This document shows, one piece after another, positions 33,065 to 41,281 of a stretch of 64,000 nucleotides of DNA; positions within the stretch are counted from its first letter, which is position 1, and every line of letters starts with the position of its first letter. The position numbers and the translations under genes are program-made. This stretch comes from a bacterium. Its GTDB lineage: Bacteria > Patescibacteriota > Saccharimonadia > Saccharimonadales > UBA4665. Under the pieces are notes generated by a model, which worked only from the letters and a program-made list of their open reading frames with translations, ran no database searches and was not told where the DNA came from. The DNA is taken from assembly GCA_021803105.1 (NCBI GenBank), contig JAJZMC010000010.1:62001-126000 (forward strand), in the 5' to 3' direction.

Positions 33065-33763
33065 TTATATACGAATATAGCTCGAGAACATAGTTTGTAC
33101 CATTGGTAATAATTTAATAATCAAATCTGATACCCCTTCTACTTGTTGCAAGATTAAAGGATTATTGACACTAAACATTAATCGTAAAAATTTTATCTCA
33201 TTAGCTGAATAAATGTTGGTGTTAGCTGATGAATAAAAAGTAAAATTTTCAAAATCAAAATCATAACTATGTTTAATATCCAATTTTTGGCCAGAAGATA
33301 ATGTTAATAAATTAGGTTGGTGACCTGATAAAACCAACAATCTACTATAGAACCAACAAACTACTATTGATAGATCAATCCTTGGATCATTAAGCGATTC
33401 TAATGCTTGAAGCATAACCAAAAAAAACTCTTGATCTGTCTCGTCTTCAGTTGCACGATTCAAAATTCGTAGTAATTGATACCCTGTCTGTACTCTTTCT
33501 AGATCAATAAGAATACCATCAAAGAAAACCTTAAGTTCAGCAGTGATTAAACGTGCTATATCACGTTTCCCTGGTCGAAAAATTATTACACTTAAACTAA
33601 AAAGTTCAACTGATGCCGCCAGTTTACTTTTTTGATTTCTAACGCCTTTAACTATAACCTTAACTTTACCAAAATCTTCTGTTAGCAAAGTTACAATTCG
33701 ATCCGATTCACCATAATTAATTCTAGACAGTACTATAGCTCTAGTCTTATAATCACGTCTCAT
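33065..33763 (-). CDS. recO: RecO DNA repair protein
   Basis: A 232-residue protein. The N-terminal OB fold (KTRAIVLSRINYGESDRIVT, LLTEDFGKVKVIVKG) is followed by a helical domain (about 80-230). RecO loads RecA onto SSB-coated single strands with RecR. The zinc-binding cysteines found in some RecO proteins are not present. It follows the degenerate receiver gene by 2 bases and precedes glyS by 7. Confidence 0.9.
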   Translation of the reverse strand: MRRDYKTRAIVLSRINYGESDRIVTLLTEDFGKVKVIVKGVRNQKSKLAASVELFSLSVIIFRPGKRDIARLITAELKVFFDGILIDLERVQTGYQLLRILNRATEDETDQEFFLVMLQALESLNDPRIDLSIVVCWFYSRLLVLSGHQPNLLTLSSGQKLDIKHSYDFDFENFTFYSSANTNIYSANEIKFLRLMFSVNNPLILQQVEGVSDLIIKLLPMVQTMFSSYIRI

Positions 33764-33765
33764 AA

Positions 33766-34155
33766 CTAAACCAAACTATTAGATACAATATCAAGTAAAT
33801 TATCCATAGACACATCAAGCTTATAGTAATAGTTTAAAATGCCTAAATTATTGAATAAAATATTATTACTATTTTTAAATTCACTTTGATCTACCATCGA
33901 CAAAATTATTACCGGAATATTATGCCATTCCTTATAACTTCGTAATTCATATAAAAATTCGATTCCAGAGTGTTTGGCTAGTTGTAATTCTAAAATTATT
34001 AAATCTGGTACTAATTCATCAACAGCATTTATACCAACCTGTGCATCATGAACTGTTACAACCTTATAATGATTTTTCATTAATACAGACTTATATATCT
34101 CAGCCAATACCTTATCTGGTTCAATTAGTAAAATATTAGCTGATTTTTTCATCAT
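33766..34155 (-). CDS. Receiver-domain protein lacking the phosphorylated aspartate
   Basis: A 129-residue single receiver domain. The fold is clear (ANILLIEPDKVLAEIY, then VPDLIILELQLAKHSG, VIILSM, and YYKLD). The phosphoacceptor aspartate is glutamate (E56 in IILEL), and the acidic pocket has EPD instead of EDD. Phosphorylation by a kinase is therefore not expected; glutamate may mimic the active state. It overlaps the preceding kinase-like gene by 4 bases and recO follows 2 bases later, so it is co-expressed with repair and translation genes. Confidence 0.85.
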   Translation of the reverse strand: MMKKSANILLIEPDKVLAEIYKSVLMKNHYKVVTVHDAQVGINAVDELVPDLIILELQLAKHSGIEFLYELRSYKEWHNIPVIILSMVDQSEFKNSNNILFNNLGILNYYYKLDVSMDNLLDIVSNSLV

Positions 34156-34886
34156 GACTCTATTAATTCAAGCTGGGCAGCTGGTGACAAAATAACACCT
34201 AGACCATACAACTTGTGATGATGAGAAATTTTTAATTTTAAATTCAATGATTGTAAAATATTATCGGCAATAAAAATACCAGCTGATGGACTATAGCTTA
34301 CATCTGTTAGTGGTTGTCTGACTCTACCGTATAGTTCTCTACCTCGCTTTAGGGTATCAGAAGAAAAATGAGCATTATCAACATAAAGACCCGCCACAAT
34401 GCCATATCGACAACGATGACTTGCTAAATGTAACTTTAATTGTTTTGTTTCAATACTCGGCAAAGCTTCGATTAAAGCCATCCCTAAACTAACTAGTGAA
34501 ACCTGTAAGCCTGTTTCATTAGTCAAAACAGGATTATGTCGCCCATCAATATTTAACTCTAGAGTGACACCATAATGGCTGGCAATAGTTTTTAGGCTCT
34601 CAGCAGTCCGATATAGAATTGCTGGCACTGAAACCAATGATATATCGGTCGAAGCTTGTTCTAAACTTAATCTAATACCTAAATTATAAGCGTCTATTAA
34701 ACTTAAACTATATGCCGTTATTTTTTTAACAAATTCTGGATCATAATTACCTGTTATTTGACTACCTTCAATATATCTAGCAATTTGTAACAACGGAAAC
34801 TTAATCTGTTCTGTTAAACTTAATAACAACTCAGGAGATAATAACCCAATACTATCGTCCGAAATATATTTTAACCCCTGCTTCAT
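34152..34886 (-). CDS. Degenerate histidine kinase-like protein
   Basis: A 244-residue soluble protein with the outline of a HisKA plus HATPase pair. The dimerisation helix reads LTEQIKFPL at residues 24-32, where a kinase has SHELRTPL, so glutamate (E26) replaces the histidine. The ATPase half keeps the general pattern (SVPAILYRTAESLKTIASHY, SPSAGIFIADNILQ) but lacks the asparagine of the N box and a clear DxGxG. It is paired with a receiver protein that also lacks its phospho-site. It may serve as a protein-binding scaffold. A TATATT -10 lies 8 bases upstream. Confidence 0.7.
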   Translation of the reverse strand: MKQGLKYISDDSIGLLSPELLLSLTEQIKFPLLQIARYIEGSQITGNYDPEFVKKITAYSLSLIDAYNLGIRLSLEQASTDISLVSVPAILYRTAESLKTIASHYGVTLELNIDGRHNPVLTNETGLQVSLVSLGMALIEALPSIETKQLKLHLASHRCRYGIVAGLYVDNAHFSSDTLKRGRELYGRVRQPLTDVSYSPSAGIFIADNILQSLNLKLKISHHHKLYGLGVILSPAAQLELIES

Positions 34887-34958
34887 TACTTAATAATATA
34901 GCATTTTTAATATGATAAATGCAGTAAAAAATTGAAATTGTTTCGTATTTATAATACT

Positions 34959-35606
34959 TTAAGGCGAAAAAGTAAGATTTGCTAAAATTACATTATTAAA
35001 AATTGTCATGTAATTTGTACCAACAGTCCAAACTTGCAATGTTTCATTTCTAAGAGGCAAAATTACCATTTCTCCATTTAAGTTATTTTGTACTTGACCC
35101 GTTATCATCACACCCACTACTTTTGATACTTTTGGTAAACTATAAGGTTTAACAGTTATCAAACCAGCTTGTTGTTCTGATGATAAATTAGTTAAGGTTG
35201 TTGCATACGTTTGATTAATAATTTTAACCCTTAAGGCAAAAGTTGAGCTCGATCCGCCAATTGCTGGAACGTAACCCGGATTAAAATAACCATCTACTAA
35301 ATTATTACTACCAGTATCATCAACATAAGCACTCCAATTCTTTGGATAATTAACAGATAAACTACCATAAATTTGAGGACCAGTATAATTAGCAAGTGGA
35401 TACTGTGATTCAGTAGCATATTTTTTAGAATCTACTGAAGCTTGTTGTTGTTTTGCTAAAACAATCGCCTGATTTATTTTCTGATCAACGCTACTTTTCG
35501 AATCTAAGTAAGATGAATATGACCAACTACCAAATATTAATAAACCAACAATTACAATAATTCCAAGCGCAATGATCCCACTAATTAATATTTTTCTACT
35601 ATTCAT
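34959..35606 (-). CDS. Membrane-anchored extracytoplasmic protein, function unknown
   Basis: A 215-residue protein with an N-terminal transmembrane helix (SGIIALGIIVIVGLLIFGSW) and about 185 extracytoplasmic residues. These begin with a helical stretch (VDQKINQAIVLAKQQQ) and continue as a beta-rich domain with SVNYPKNWSAYVDD, resembling the PsbP-like or lipoprotein-like folds seen in many uncharacterised surface proteins. There are no catalytic motifs. It has its own region upstream, with TAAAAT 9 bases before the ATG. The genuine function is unknown. Confidence 0.7.
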   Translation of the reverse strand: MNSRKILISGIIALGIIVIVGLLIFGSWSYSSYLDSKSSVDQKINQAIVLAKQQQASVDSKKYATESQYPLANYTGPQIYGSLSVNYPKNWSAYVDDTGSNNLVDGYFNPGYVPAIGGSSSTFALRVKIINQTYATTLTNLSSEQQAGLITVKPYSLPKVSKVVGVMITGQVQNNLNGEMVILPLRNETLQVWTVGTNYMTIFNNVILANLTFSP

Positions 35607-35830
35607 TACAAAAACATTTTAACTAAATTACTATAAACTAACAACCTTAAAATAATAACCCTCCATAATATAAAGCTTTAACTTCTTAAATTAACTATGT
35701 ATCATGTTGTAATAAAGTTTATACAACAAGTTATAAGTAGCATATAATTCTGACTAAAGGTAATATATCTAAAAACTTGGTTCTGAGAGTTTTTATAATC
35801 TTTTTAAGAAAATTTAATGTCTCTTTTTAT

Positions 35831-36208
35831 CTAAATATCTATAATCTTAAGATATTTATTAATCCGACCGACATCTTCTCTGTCTTTTTCGTTTTTTGAA
35901 TATAGTTCTATTAATAATATATCATTACCTATCCTAATAAATATAACTCTTAGCATGTCTTTATTTAAATCTCTACAATCCAGACGTACTTTTATCACTT
36001 CTTTAGACTCCGTGATTGATCTCAAGACAGCTGCTTTTTTTGTAGCAAAAAATGTTTCCCTAACATGTAACGCAGAACTTCTATTTGTATCAATATAAAT
36101 AGTAGTTACAGCGTTTTTGAAAACCTCGAAATCCTCAGATAAACTTCTCCATTTTTTATTAAATTTTTTGAATTCTTTTACAAATTCTTGAGTTTGATCA
36201 AAGTTCAT
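35831..36208 (-). CDS. RelE-like toxin of a Panacea toxin-antitoxin pair
   Basis: About 125 residues from the ATG at 36208 (MNFDQTQEF). The pattern FVKEFKKFNKKW...DFEVFK at the N-terminus and RVIFIRIGNDILLIELYSKN near the C-terminus recalls the RelE/ParE fold, whose members cut ribosome-bound mRNA or inhibit gyrase. Catalytic residues cannot be assigned confidently. It overlaps the end of the antitoxin gene by 11 bases, which is typical of such operons with the antitoxin first. The upstream TTG at 36214 is a less likely start. Confidence 0.62.
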   Translation of the reverse strand: MNFDQTQEFVKEFKKFNKKWRSLSEDFEVFKNAVTTIYIDTNRSSALHVRETFFATKKAAVLRSITESKEVIKVRLDCRDLNKDMLRVIFIRIGNDILLIELYSKNEKDREDVGRINKYLKIIDI

Positions 36209-36977
36209 CCTCAATCACTTTCACGGAAGTTTCAGTGGTTCTATACATAGCTAATTGATAATTGATTAGCATTCGATCTTTAGTCGCTAACCATGGCATA
36301 TCCCTATGAGACAAACTCGATAGCTCTGTAGCTGTTTTATCACTTAACCTTGCTAGGACTTCATCGATGTGTTGAAGTTCTTCAGCCGACACATTATCTA
36401 GGTGTGGCTTAACGACCGGAAGGTATTTTTTCTGAGTATGATTAAAGTACTTAGTACTTAATACTTCAAGCTCATCAGCCTCTTCCATAGCTTTAACAAC
36501 AGCGCTAAACGTATTTGTAGGTGTTGGTCCATAGTGGTTCTTAATATAAGTTAAACCGGTAACGGATTTACCCGTCTTCTCATAATAATCAAAATCAATA
36601 AAATAGAGTAACTTGTAAAGAACCGTCTCACCAATATTAGGCTTAGCGCCAACCTTATCTAATACATAAAGCAACACTTCTCGTAGTGTCTCTACTTTTT
36701 CTTTAACCACTGCTCTTGGTTTAATATTATCATTTGATTGTCGTAGCTTTATTTTAACAATATCGTCTGAATTATCGCTATAAGATTTATCATCAATTAA
36801 CTCGCTTGTCGATAATTCAAAAAGCGTAGCCAATAATCTAATCTGCTCAAGGTCTGGTAATTTTTTTCCTGATTCGAGATTTGCATAGGTTGCTCGAGCT
36901 ATTTTTAACTTATCGGCAACTTGTTGCTGAGACAAACCAGAAATTTCTCTTAGTTGAGCTAATTTACTTGCAAACAT
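36198..36977 (-). CDS. Xre-HTH plus Panacea (DUF4065) antitoxin
   Basis: About 259 residues from the ATG at 36977 (MFASKLAQLREISG), which is preceded by AAAAAAGGGA at good spacing. Residues 1-60 form an Xre helix-turn-helix (LSQQQVADKLKIARATYANLE). The C-terminal half is a Panacea/SocA-like domain (ETVLYKLLYFIDFDYYEKTG, GLTYIKNHYGPTP). Panacea is known as a promiscuous antitoxin domain that neutralises unrelated toxins, with Xre fusions among the described forms. The overlapping RelE-like gene is the evident partner. Confidence 0.82.
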   Translation of the reverse strand: MFASKLAQLREISGLSQQQVADKLKIARATYANLESGKKLPDLEQIRLLATLFELSTSELIDDKSYSDNSDDIVKIKLRQSNDNIKPRAVVKEKVETLREVLLYVLDKVGAKPNIGETVLYKLLYFIDFDYYEKTGKSVTGLTYIKNHYGPTPTNTFSAVVKAMEEADELEVLSTKYFNHTQKKYLPVVKPHLDNVSAEELQHIDEVLARLSDKTATELSSLSHRDMPWLATKDRMLINYQLAMYRTTETSVKVIEDEL

Positions 36978-37013
36978 GACTGATTCCCTTTTTTGAAACA
37001 ATTTAACATACTG

Positions 37014-37042
37014 ATAATAGCTTATGCTATATATTTAGTCAA
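37014..37042 (-). promoter_or_regulatory. Promoter and operator of the Panacea module
   Basis: Minus strand TTGACT (37037-37042), 17 bases, TATTAT (37014-37019). The palindrome ATAGC-TTAT-GCTAT (37017-37030) overlaps the -10 and is a likely Xre operator. Confidence 0.65.
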
Positions 37043-37203
37043 TACTTTTGATAATATTCATGACCTACTTCTTAGTATTTAATATGACTAGCCCATACTA
37101 ATAAATAATAATCAACAAAGTCTAAATTTATTACAGTTTACCTAGAATTATCCCATCAACAATATGTCTGATTTCAATATCAAATAACCCGTCCATTATT
37201 CAC

Positions 37204-37220
37204 TTTTGTTTACAACAAAA
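37204..37220. terminator. Possible hairpin after the methyltransferase gene
   Basis: TTTTGTT and AACAAAA around a 3-base centre. It lies about 55 bases downstream of the methyltransferase stop on the minus strand; weak and AT-rich. Confidence 0.3.
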
Positions 37221-37274
37221 ATAGCCTAAAATTACAATTTTTAGATCAACTATGAAAATATAACAAATCTAAAA

Positions 37275-37760
37275 CTAATATTGGTATAAAAAAACATTAT
37301 CTTTACTTTTAATCACCTTCCGGGAAGGTACTTCAAAAGCAAAAGTTACTAATTTCACAGGCTTATACTTATAATTTAGCATTTTATTATCTAACTTAGT
37401 CATAAATTTAGGTAACAAAAAAACAAATATGCCGTCTGAGGGTGGTAATTTTAATTGCCAATAATTACCAAAAACAATTTTTACGTTTTTACCATATCGT
37501 CTAGTAGATAAAAAAGCTACCAGATATAAAATAGGGTTAATTTCATAACCAATTACTTTTAAGTTTTGCCTAGCAGCTTCTCTTAAAAATCTACCATCAC
37601 CGCACCCTAAATCTAAAACAGTTGCACCAGAATCTAAATTCATTAAATCCAAAGCTACGTTAATTTGATGAGAAAAAGTTGGTAAATATGGGGCTCCAAA
37701 TAAAACGACATAAAAAAAAGAACCTAAAATAAAAATAAATAATAAAACCAAATAAAACAC
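37275..37760 (-). CDS. Class I SAM-dependent methyltransferase with membrane anchor
   Basis: A 161-residue protein. An N-terminal hydrophobic helix (FYLVLLFIFILGSFFYVVLF) is followed by a Rossmann core with motif I VLDLGCGDGRFL and motif II VIGYEINP. The catalytic end is short and has no NPPY or DPPY motif, so the substrate is unclear. Membrane attachment suggests a lipid, quinone or membrane protein. It starts 2 bases from xseB and is probably co-transcribed with xseA and xseB. Confidence 0.78.
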   Translation of the reverse strand: MFYLVLLFIFILGSFFYVVLFGAPYLPTFSHQINVALDLMNLDSGATVLDLGCGDGRFLREAARQNLKVIGYEINPILYLVAFLSTRRYGKNVKIVFGNYWQLKLPPSDGIFVFLLPKFMTKLDNKMLNYKYKPVKLVTFAFEVPSRKVIKSKDNVFLYQY

Positions 37761-37761
37761 A

Positions 37762-37974
37762 TTACTCCGAATGAAACTGAGCTTTAATTTGTGTAATTGA
37801 ATTTTTGGTTTCTTCTAAATAGTTCTCCATATCAGAAGTTAATTTTAAAGCTTTTTTATAAAGTTCGATTACTAAATCAAGTGGAATATCTTCTTCTTTT
37901 AAAGATTGCATGATATCATCCAGTTCTTTTTTAGCTTTTAAATAATTAAAATCTTTGTTAACAGTCTTTGACAT
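37762..37974 (-). CDS. xseB: Exodeoxyribonuclease VII small subunit
   Basis: A 70-residue helical protein with the XseB pattern (FNYLKAKKELDDIMQSL, IPLDLVIELYKKALKL). Several copies bind one XseA and regulate the nuclease. Its start follows directly on the xseA stop, with no gap. Confidence 0.92.
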   Translation of the reverse strand: MSKTVNKDFNYLKAKKELDDIMQSLKEEDIPLDLVIELYKKALKLTSDMENYLEETKNSITQIKAQFHSE

Positions 37975-39099
37975 CTATATTTTATCCTTAATTGACTCTA
38001 TTTTAACATTAATTATTTTCTTTAATAATTCAATCTGCAAATTATGCCCTTTAATATACTCAGTTCTATTATTAACAAATTTATTATCATACTTTAATAT
38101 GGCATAACCCCGTTTTAATGGTAGATATGGATCATAGGCTTTAATTAATTGTTTAATATTAGCAATTTGTTGTTTTTTAAAATCTATACTCTCCTTGACT
38201 AATCCTTCTAACAATTCAAGTTTTTCTCCAATCATTTTTACTTCCTGATTATATCGATTAAAAAAATGATCATCTAGATTATTAACCACTTGTGACAGCC
38301 AATTAAATAACTCTTTTTTATCAGGTACTAAAAGTTCAGCGGCATTACTTGGTGTAGATGCTCTTTGATCGGCTGCTAATTCTGCTAAAGCCAAATCTTT
38401 TTCATGACCAATAGCAACCATAGTTGGTATTCGACTGCCAGCAATCGCTCTAGTAACTTGTTCACTAGAAAAAGATTGCAAATCTTCTGAACTACCACCA
38501 CCCCTAATAACAACTAAAACATCTACCAGTTCAGCTTGTGCATTAAATTGTTTAATAGCTGAAACAATCATATCACTCGATTTATCACCTTGTACCAAAA
38601 CATCCATAACGTATATTTTAAGACCCGCAAAACGCGCCGATAAAATCTTTTTAAAATCCGAAAATGCAGCCGAATCAACGGAAGTAATAACACCGATTGA
38701 TTCTGGTGGATACGGTATAATTCTCTTTCGATCTAGATTAAATATACCCTCTTTTTCTAATTTCACTTTTAAAATATCCGCTGCTTTTTTAATACTTCCC
38801 TCACCTACTAATTGAATACTCTTGATATTAATCTTAAAACCATATTTTGGGTGTAATCTTGGCGTTCCTCTTACTTCTACAACCATACCATTTTCAAGCG
38901 GTAGATTCATCATAAAAACATAACCAAATAATTCTATCCTAGCTTCATCATCTTTCAAATCAAAATACATTAACCGATTGGATCTAATAGATAAATTCGC
39001 TACCTCACCCCTAATTACCACATCACTATAAGCATAGTCTAATGTTTGATTAAAAACAGTCACAAACTCACTTACACTAAAAGTTATCACCTCATTCAT
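37975..39099 (-). CDS. xseA: Exodeoxyribonuclease VII large subunit
   Basis: A 374-residue protein. The N-terminal OB fold (VVIRGEVANLSIRSN) precedes the catalytic core with IGVITSVDSAAFSDF, VVIRGGGSSEDLQSFS and PTMVAIGHEKDLALAE, all characteristic. The C-terminal coiled-coil is shorter than in E. coli XseA (about 450 residues), as expected in reduced genomes. It degrades single-stranded DNA to oligonucleotides. It lies 9 bases after the flippase-like gene. Confidence 0.94.
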   Translation of the reverse strand: MNEVITFSVSEFVTVFNQTLDYAYSDVVIRGEVANLSIRSNRLMYFDLKDDEARIELFGYVFMMNLPLENGMVVEVRGTPRLHPKYGFKINIKSIQLVGEGSIKKAADILKVKLEKEGIFNLDRKRIIPYPPESIGVITSVDSAAFSDFKKILSARFAGLKIYVMDVLVQGDKSSDMIVSAIKQFNAQAELVDVLVVIRGGGSSEDLQSFSSEQVTRAIAGSRIPTMVAIGHEKDLALAELAADQRASTPSNAAELLVPDKKELFNWLSQVVNNLDDHFFNRYNQEVKMIGEKLELLEGLVKESIDFKKQQIANIKQLIKAYDPYLPLKRGYAILKYDNKFVNNRTEYIKGHNLQIELLKKIINVKIESIKDKI

Positions 39100-39108
39100 G
39101 TTTTTATT

Positions 39109-40167
39109 TTAACTACTTGTTGCATCATTATTTTTAGACTTATTAACTGAGAATTGATACAAAACATATCCTGGAGGAATCTGAAGTAAAGTATTAACAA
39201 CACGATACATAATAGTAATCGGCAAACTAATCTTAGGAGAAACACCAACAGCCGCTAAAACAATTGTCATTAAAGCTTCGTAAATTCCTATTCCGCCAGG
39301 CAATACAGATATTAAACCAGCAAAATTGGCGACACCATAAGCTAAAACAATACCACCAATATTAACAAATTGATCAAAAGCTAAATAAACTACATAAATA
39401 GCTAAAACTTCAGTAAAATTTGCCAATAAAGCATAAAAAAAAGGTGCTACTAATTGATCTAAGTTATTTTTTAATTCTTGATAACTATTATGAAAATCAT
39501 CAAAAACTCTTCTAGCATGAGCGATATCGATTGTCTCTGGATCAGATCTTCTAAAAAATTGAATAACTTTATTTAATACTTTAGTTAAAAAACCAAAAAA
39601 ATTATTGATTCTAGATCGAGATCCAACAATATAAACAAATAAAATTGTCAAAACAAGTAATAGTGTAGACAAAATACCGGCTACTAAAATTGAAATATCA
39701 TTAACATGATTGCCTAAAGCTAAAGCGATAACCCCAAAAACAATTAACACTTCGAAAGAAACCAAGGTTAAACCTAATTTCATAATTTGAATTAATGTAG
39801 CTCGACCTCCAGATAAGATTTTTCCATTTCTTAAACGTAAACCAAAATATGAAATACCGGTTACTCCACCACTAGGAAAAACATGATTAACGAAATTTAA
39901 TTCAAGAGCAATACGATATAAAAACTTATATGACAAATCATTACCAACTACCTTAAATAATCTCTGATATAACTTAGTTTGAGCATGATAATTCAACAAT
40001 TCAATTGGAATTAAAAGTAATAATGCATAAGCATTAACATGAGTTAAATTTTCTAGAGTATCTACAATTTGATGTCTTGTTGAATATATAACCCCAAGCA
40101 ACACAATTATCGTTACTACATTAATAATTAATTTCCAATGTTTTTTTAAGACGGTAGATTTACCCAT
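39109..40167 (-). CDS. Flippase-like/LPG synthase transmembrane domain protein
   Basis: A 352-residue membrane protein with about eight helices of the UPF0104/AglD/MprF-TM type. Motifs include HVFPSGGVTGISYFGLR and, near the end, SVLPGGIGIYEALM. Family members are linked to translocation of lipid-linked sugars or aminoacyl lipids. No catalytic MprF domain is attached. A TATAAT -10 (40176-40181) ends 8 bases before the ATG, so the transcript should be nearly leaderless. It heads the xseAB operon. Confidence 0.82.
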   Translation of the reverse strand: MGKSTVLKKHWKLIINVVTIIVLLGVIYSTRHQIVDTLENLTHVNAYALLLLIPIELLNYHAQTKLYQRLFKVVGNDLSYKFLYRIALELNFVNHVFPSGGVTGISYFGLRLRNGKILSGGRATLIQIMKLGLTLVSFEVLIVFGVIALALGNHVNDISILVAGILSTLLLVLTILFVYIVGSRSRINNFFGFLTKVLNKVIQFFRRSDPETIDIAHARRVFDDFHNSYQELKNNLDQLVAPFFYALLANFTEVLAIYVVYLAFDQFVNIGGIVLAYGVANFAGLISVLPGGIGIYEALMTIVLAAVGVSPKISLPITIMYRVVNTLLQIPPGYVLYQFSVNKSKNNDATSS

Positions 40168-40301
40168 TTAATATTATTATATCTAACTTAATCCGACTTA
40201 AGAAACAAATCATTATTAAACAGATATATTTTATTATGAAGACTAAATAAAAGATATTTTTTTACCAGGCTACATACCAGTAAATCTAGCAAAAAACAAC
40301 T

Positions 40302-40324
40302 TAAATAAACTAAAACTAGACATT
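40302..40324 (+). repeat. Imperfect direct repeat flanking the Phd-VapC module, left copy
   Basis: TAAATAAACTAAAA followed by three variable bases and GACATT; 20 of 23 positions match 41189-41211 on the other side of the toxin-antitoxin module. Confidence 0.6.
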
Positions 40325-40340
40325 ACTATTGTCCGGTGAC

Positions 40341-40386
40341 GACACCAAAGTGTCAACTTGACAGTATTAAGAATATTACATATAAT
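40341..40386 (+). promoter_or_regulatory. Promoter and operator of the Phd-VapC module
   Basis: Perfect consensus TTGACA (40358-40363), 17 bases, TATAAT (40381-40386), with the antitoxin ATG at 40394, 7 bases later. An inverted repeat GACAC-CAAA-GTGTC (40341-40354) lies just upstream and may bind the antitoxin complex. Confidence 0.82.
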
Positions 40387-40393
40387 AAACTGT

Positions 40394-40636
40394 ATGAAAA
40401 CTTTATCTGTTGCCGATCTTAAATCTCAATTTTCTATGGTAATAAGTGACCTTAGAGAAGGTCGAGAGATATTAATAACTTACGGACGAAATAAAGAACC
40501 ATTGGCGACAATCATACCCCAAAGTAAATTAAAAAAACCGGATTATTCTATACCAATTGGAGATCTTAAATTAAACGGCTGGAAATATACAATGAACGAT
40601 TTTGAATTAACCGATAATGACTTGCTCAGTTTATGA
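40394..40636 (+). CDS. Phd/YefM-family antitoxin
   Basis: About 80 residues from the ATG at 40394 (MKTLSVADLKSQFS). The Phd/YefM N-terminal DNA-binding fold is evident (VADLKSQFSMVISDLREGREILITYG, given in part), with a C-terminal tail that should bind the toxin. The earlier in-frame TTG at 40358 coincides with the -35 hexamer and cannot be the start. The stop shares ATGA with the downstream toxin gene. Confidence 0.88.
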   Translation: MKTLSVADLKSQFSMVISDLREGREILITYGRNKEPLATIIPQSKLKKPDYSIPIGDLKLNGWKYTMNDFELTDNDLLSL

Positions 40637-41031
40637 GTTATTTGCTAGATACTCACATATTACTTTGGACCAGATTAGATCCACAAAGATTAACTAAATC
40701 CCAATTAAATGTTTTAAGTAATCCTGACGAACAAAAATTTATAAGTATATTAAGTATTTGGGAAATTAGCCTTAAATTCTCTTTACAGAAATTAACATTG
40801 GGTGAATATACTCCCGAAATATTTTTAGAAAGTGCACTCAAATTAGGATTAACAATTATCGAACCTTCACCAGCACAATATGCTTCTTTTTATAACCTTC
40901 CAACGGTTCTTCAACACAAAGATCCTTTTGACCGTATGATCATTTGGCAAGCCATAACAAATAAACTTACACTTCTATCATCGGATAATAAAATGAAAGA
41001 ATATAAAATCCATGGATTATCACTTGTATAA
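40633..41031 (+). CDS. VapC-like PIN-domain toxin
   Basis: A 132-residue PIN protein. Acidic active-site residues are intact: D6 (LLDTHILLW), E44 (SIWEIS), D97 and D100 (HKDPFDRMI), and D118 (LLSSDNK). The WxR-like N-terminus and SIWEI pattern match the subgroup usually paired with Phd-type antitoxins. It probably cleaves tRNA or rRNA. It is translated by ATGA coupling with the antitoxin. Confidence 0.92.
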   Translation: MSYLLDTHILLWTRLDPQRLTKSQLNVLSNPDEQKFISILSIWEISLKFSLQKLTLGEYTPEIFLESALKLGLTIIEPSPAQYASFYNLPTVLQHKDPFDRMIIWQAITNKLTLLSSDNKMKEYKIHGLSLV

Positions 41032-41188
41032 ATAAAGAAGGCGTTAAGTTCGATAAAAAGTTCCAATTTTTGTTGTACTTAAAAACACCTAATCTAAGCC
41101 TAATACAATATCTAATATACCTACTTTTAATTACTTCAGTAACCTATATTTAATTCTCGCATTATTAGAGAAAACAAGCAAGAGAACC

Positions 41189-41211
41189 TAAATAAACTAA
41201 AAGCGGACATT
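41189..41211 (+). repeat. Imperfect direct repeat flanking the Phd-VapC module, right copy
   Basis: Matches 40302-40324 at 20 of 23 positions. The pair brackets the toxin-antitoxin module. Confidence 0.6.
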
Positions 41212-41266
41212 TCTAAATAATTATGACAACAGATGAATTAAATTGTGTATTTCGCTATCTTAGCAC

Positions 41267-41272
41267 TATAAT
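41267..41272 (+). promoter_or_regulatory. -10 element of the THUMP methyltransferase gene
   Basis: TATAAT ends 9 bases before the ATG at 41282; TTGTGT (41243-41248) is a plausible -35 with 18-base spacing. The predicted leader is 1-3 nt. Confidence 0.55.
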
Positions 41273-41281
41273 TTAATATCA

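Noticed and set aside
40358-40393. Extended N-terminus of the Phd antitoxin from the TTG at 40358
   Set aside because: The TTG is the -35 hexamer of a perfect consensus promoter; the ATG at 40394 gives a normal Phd start.
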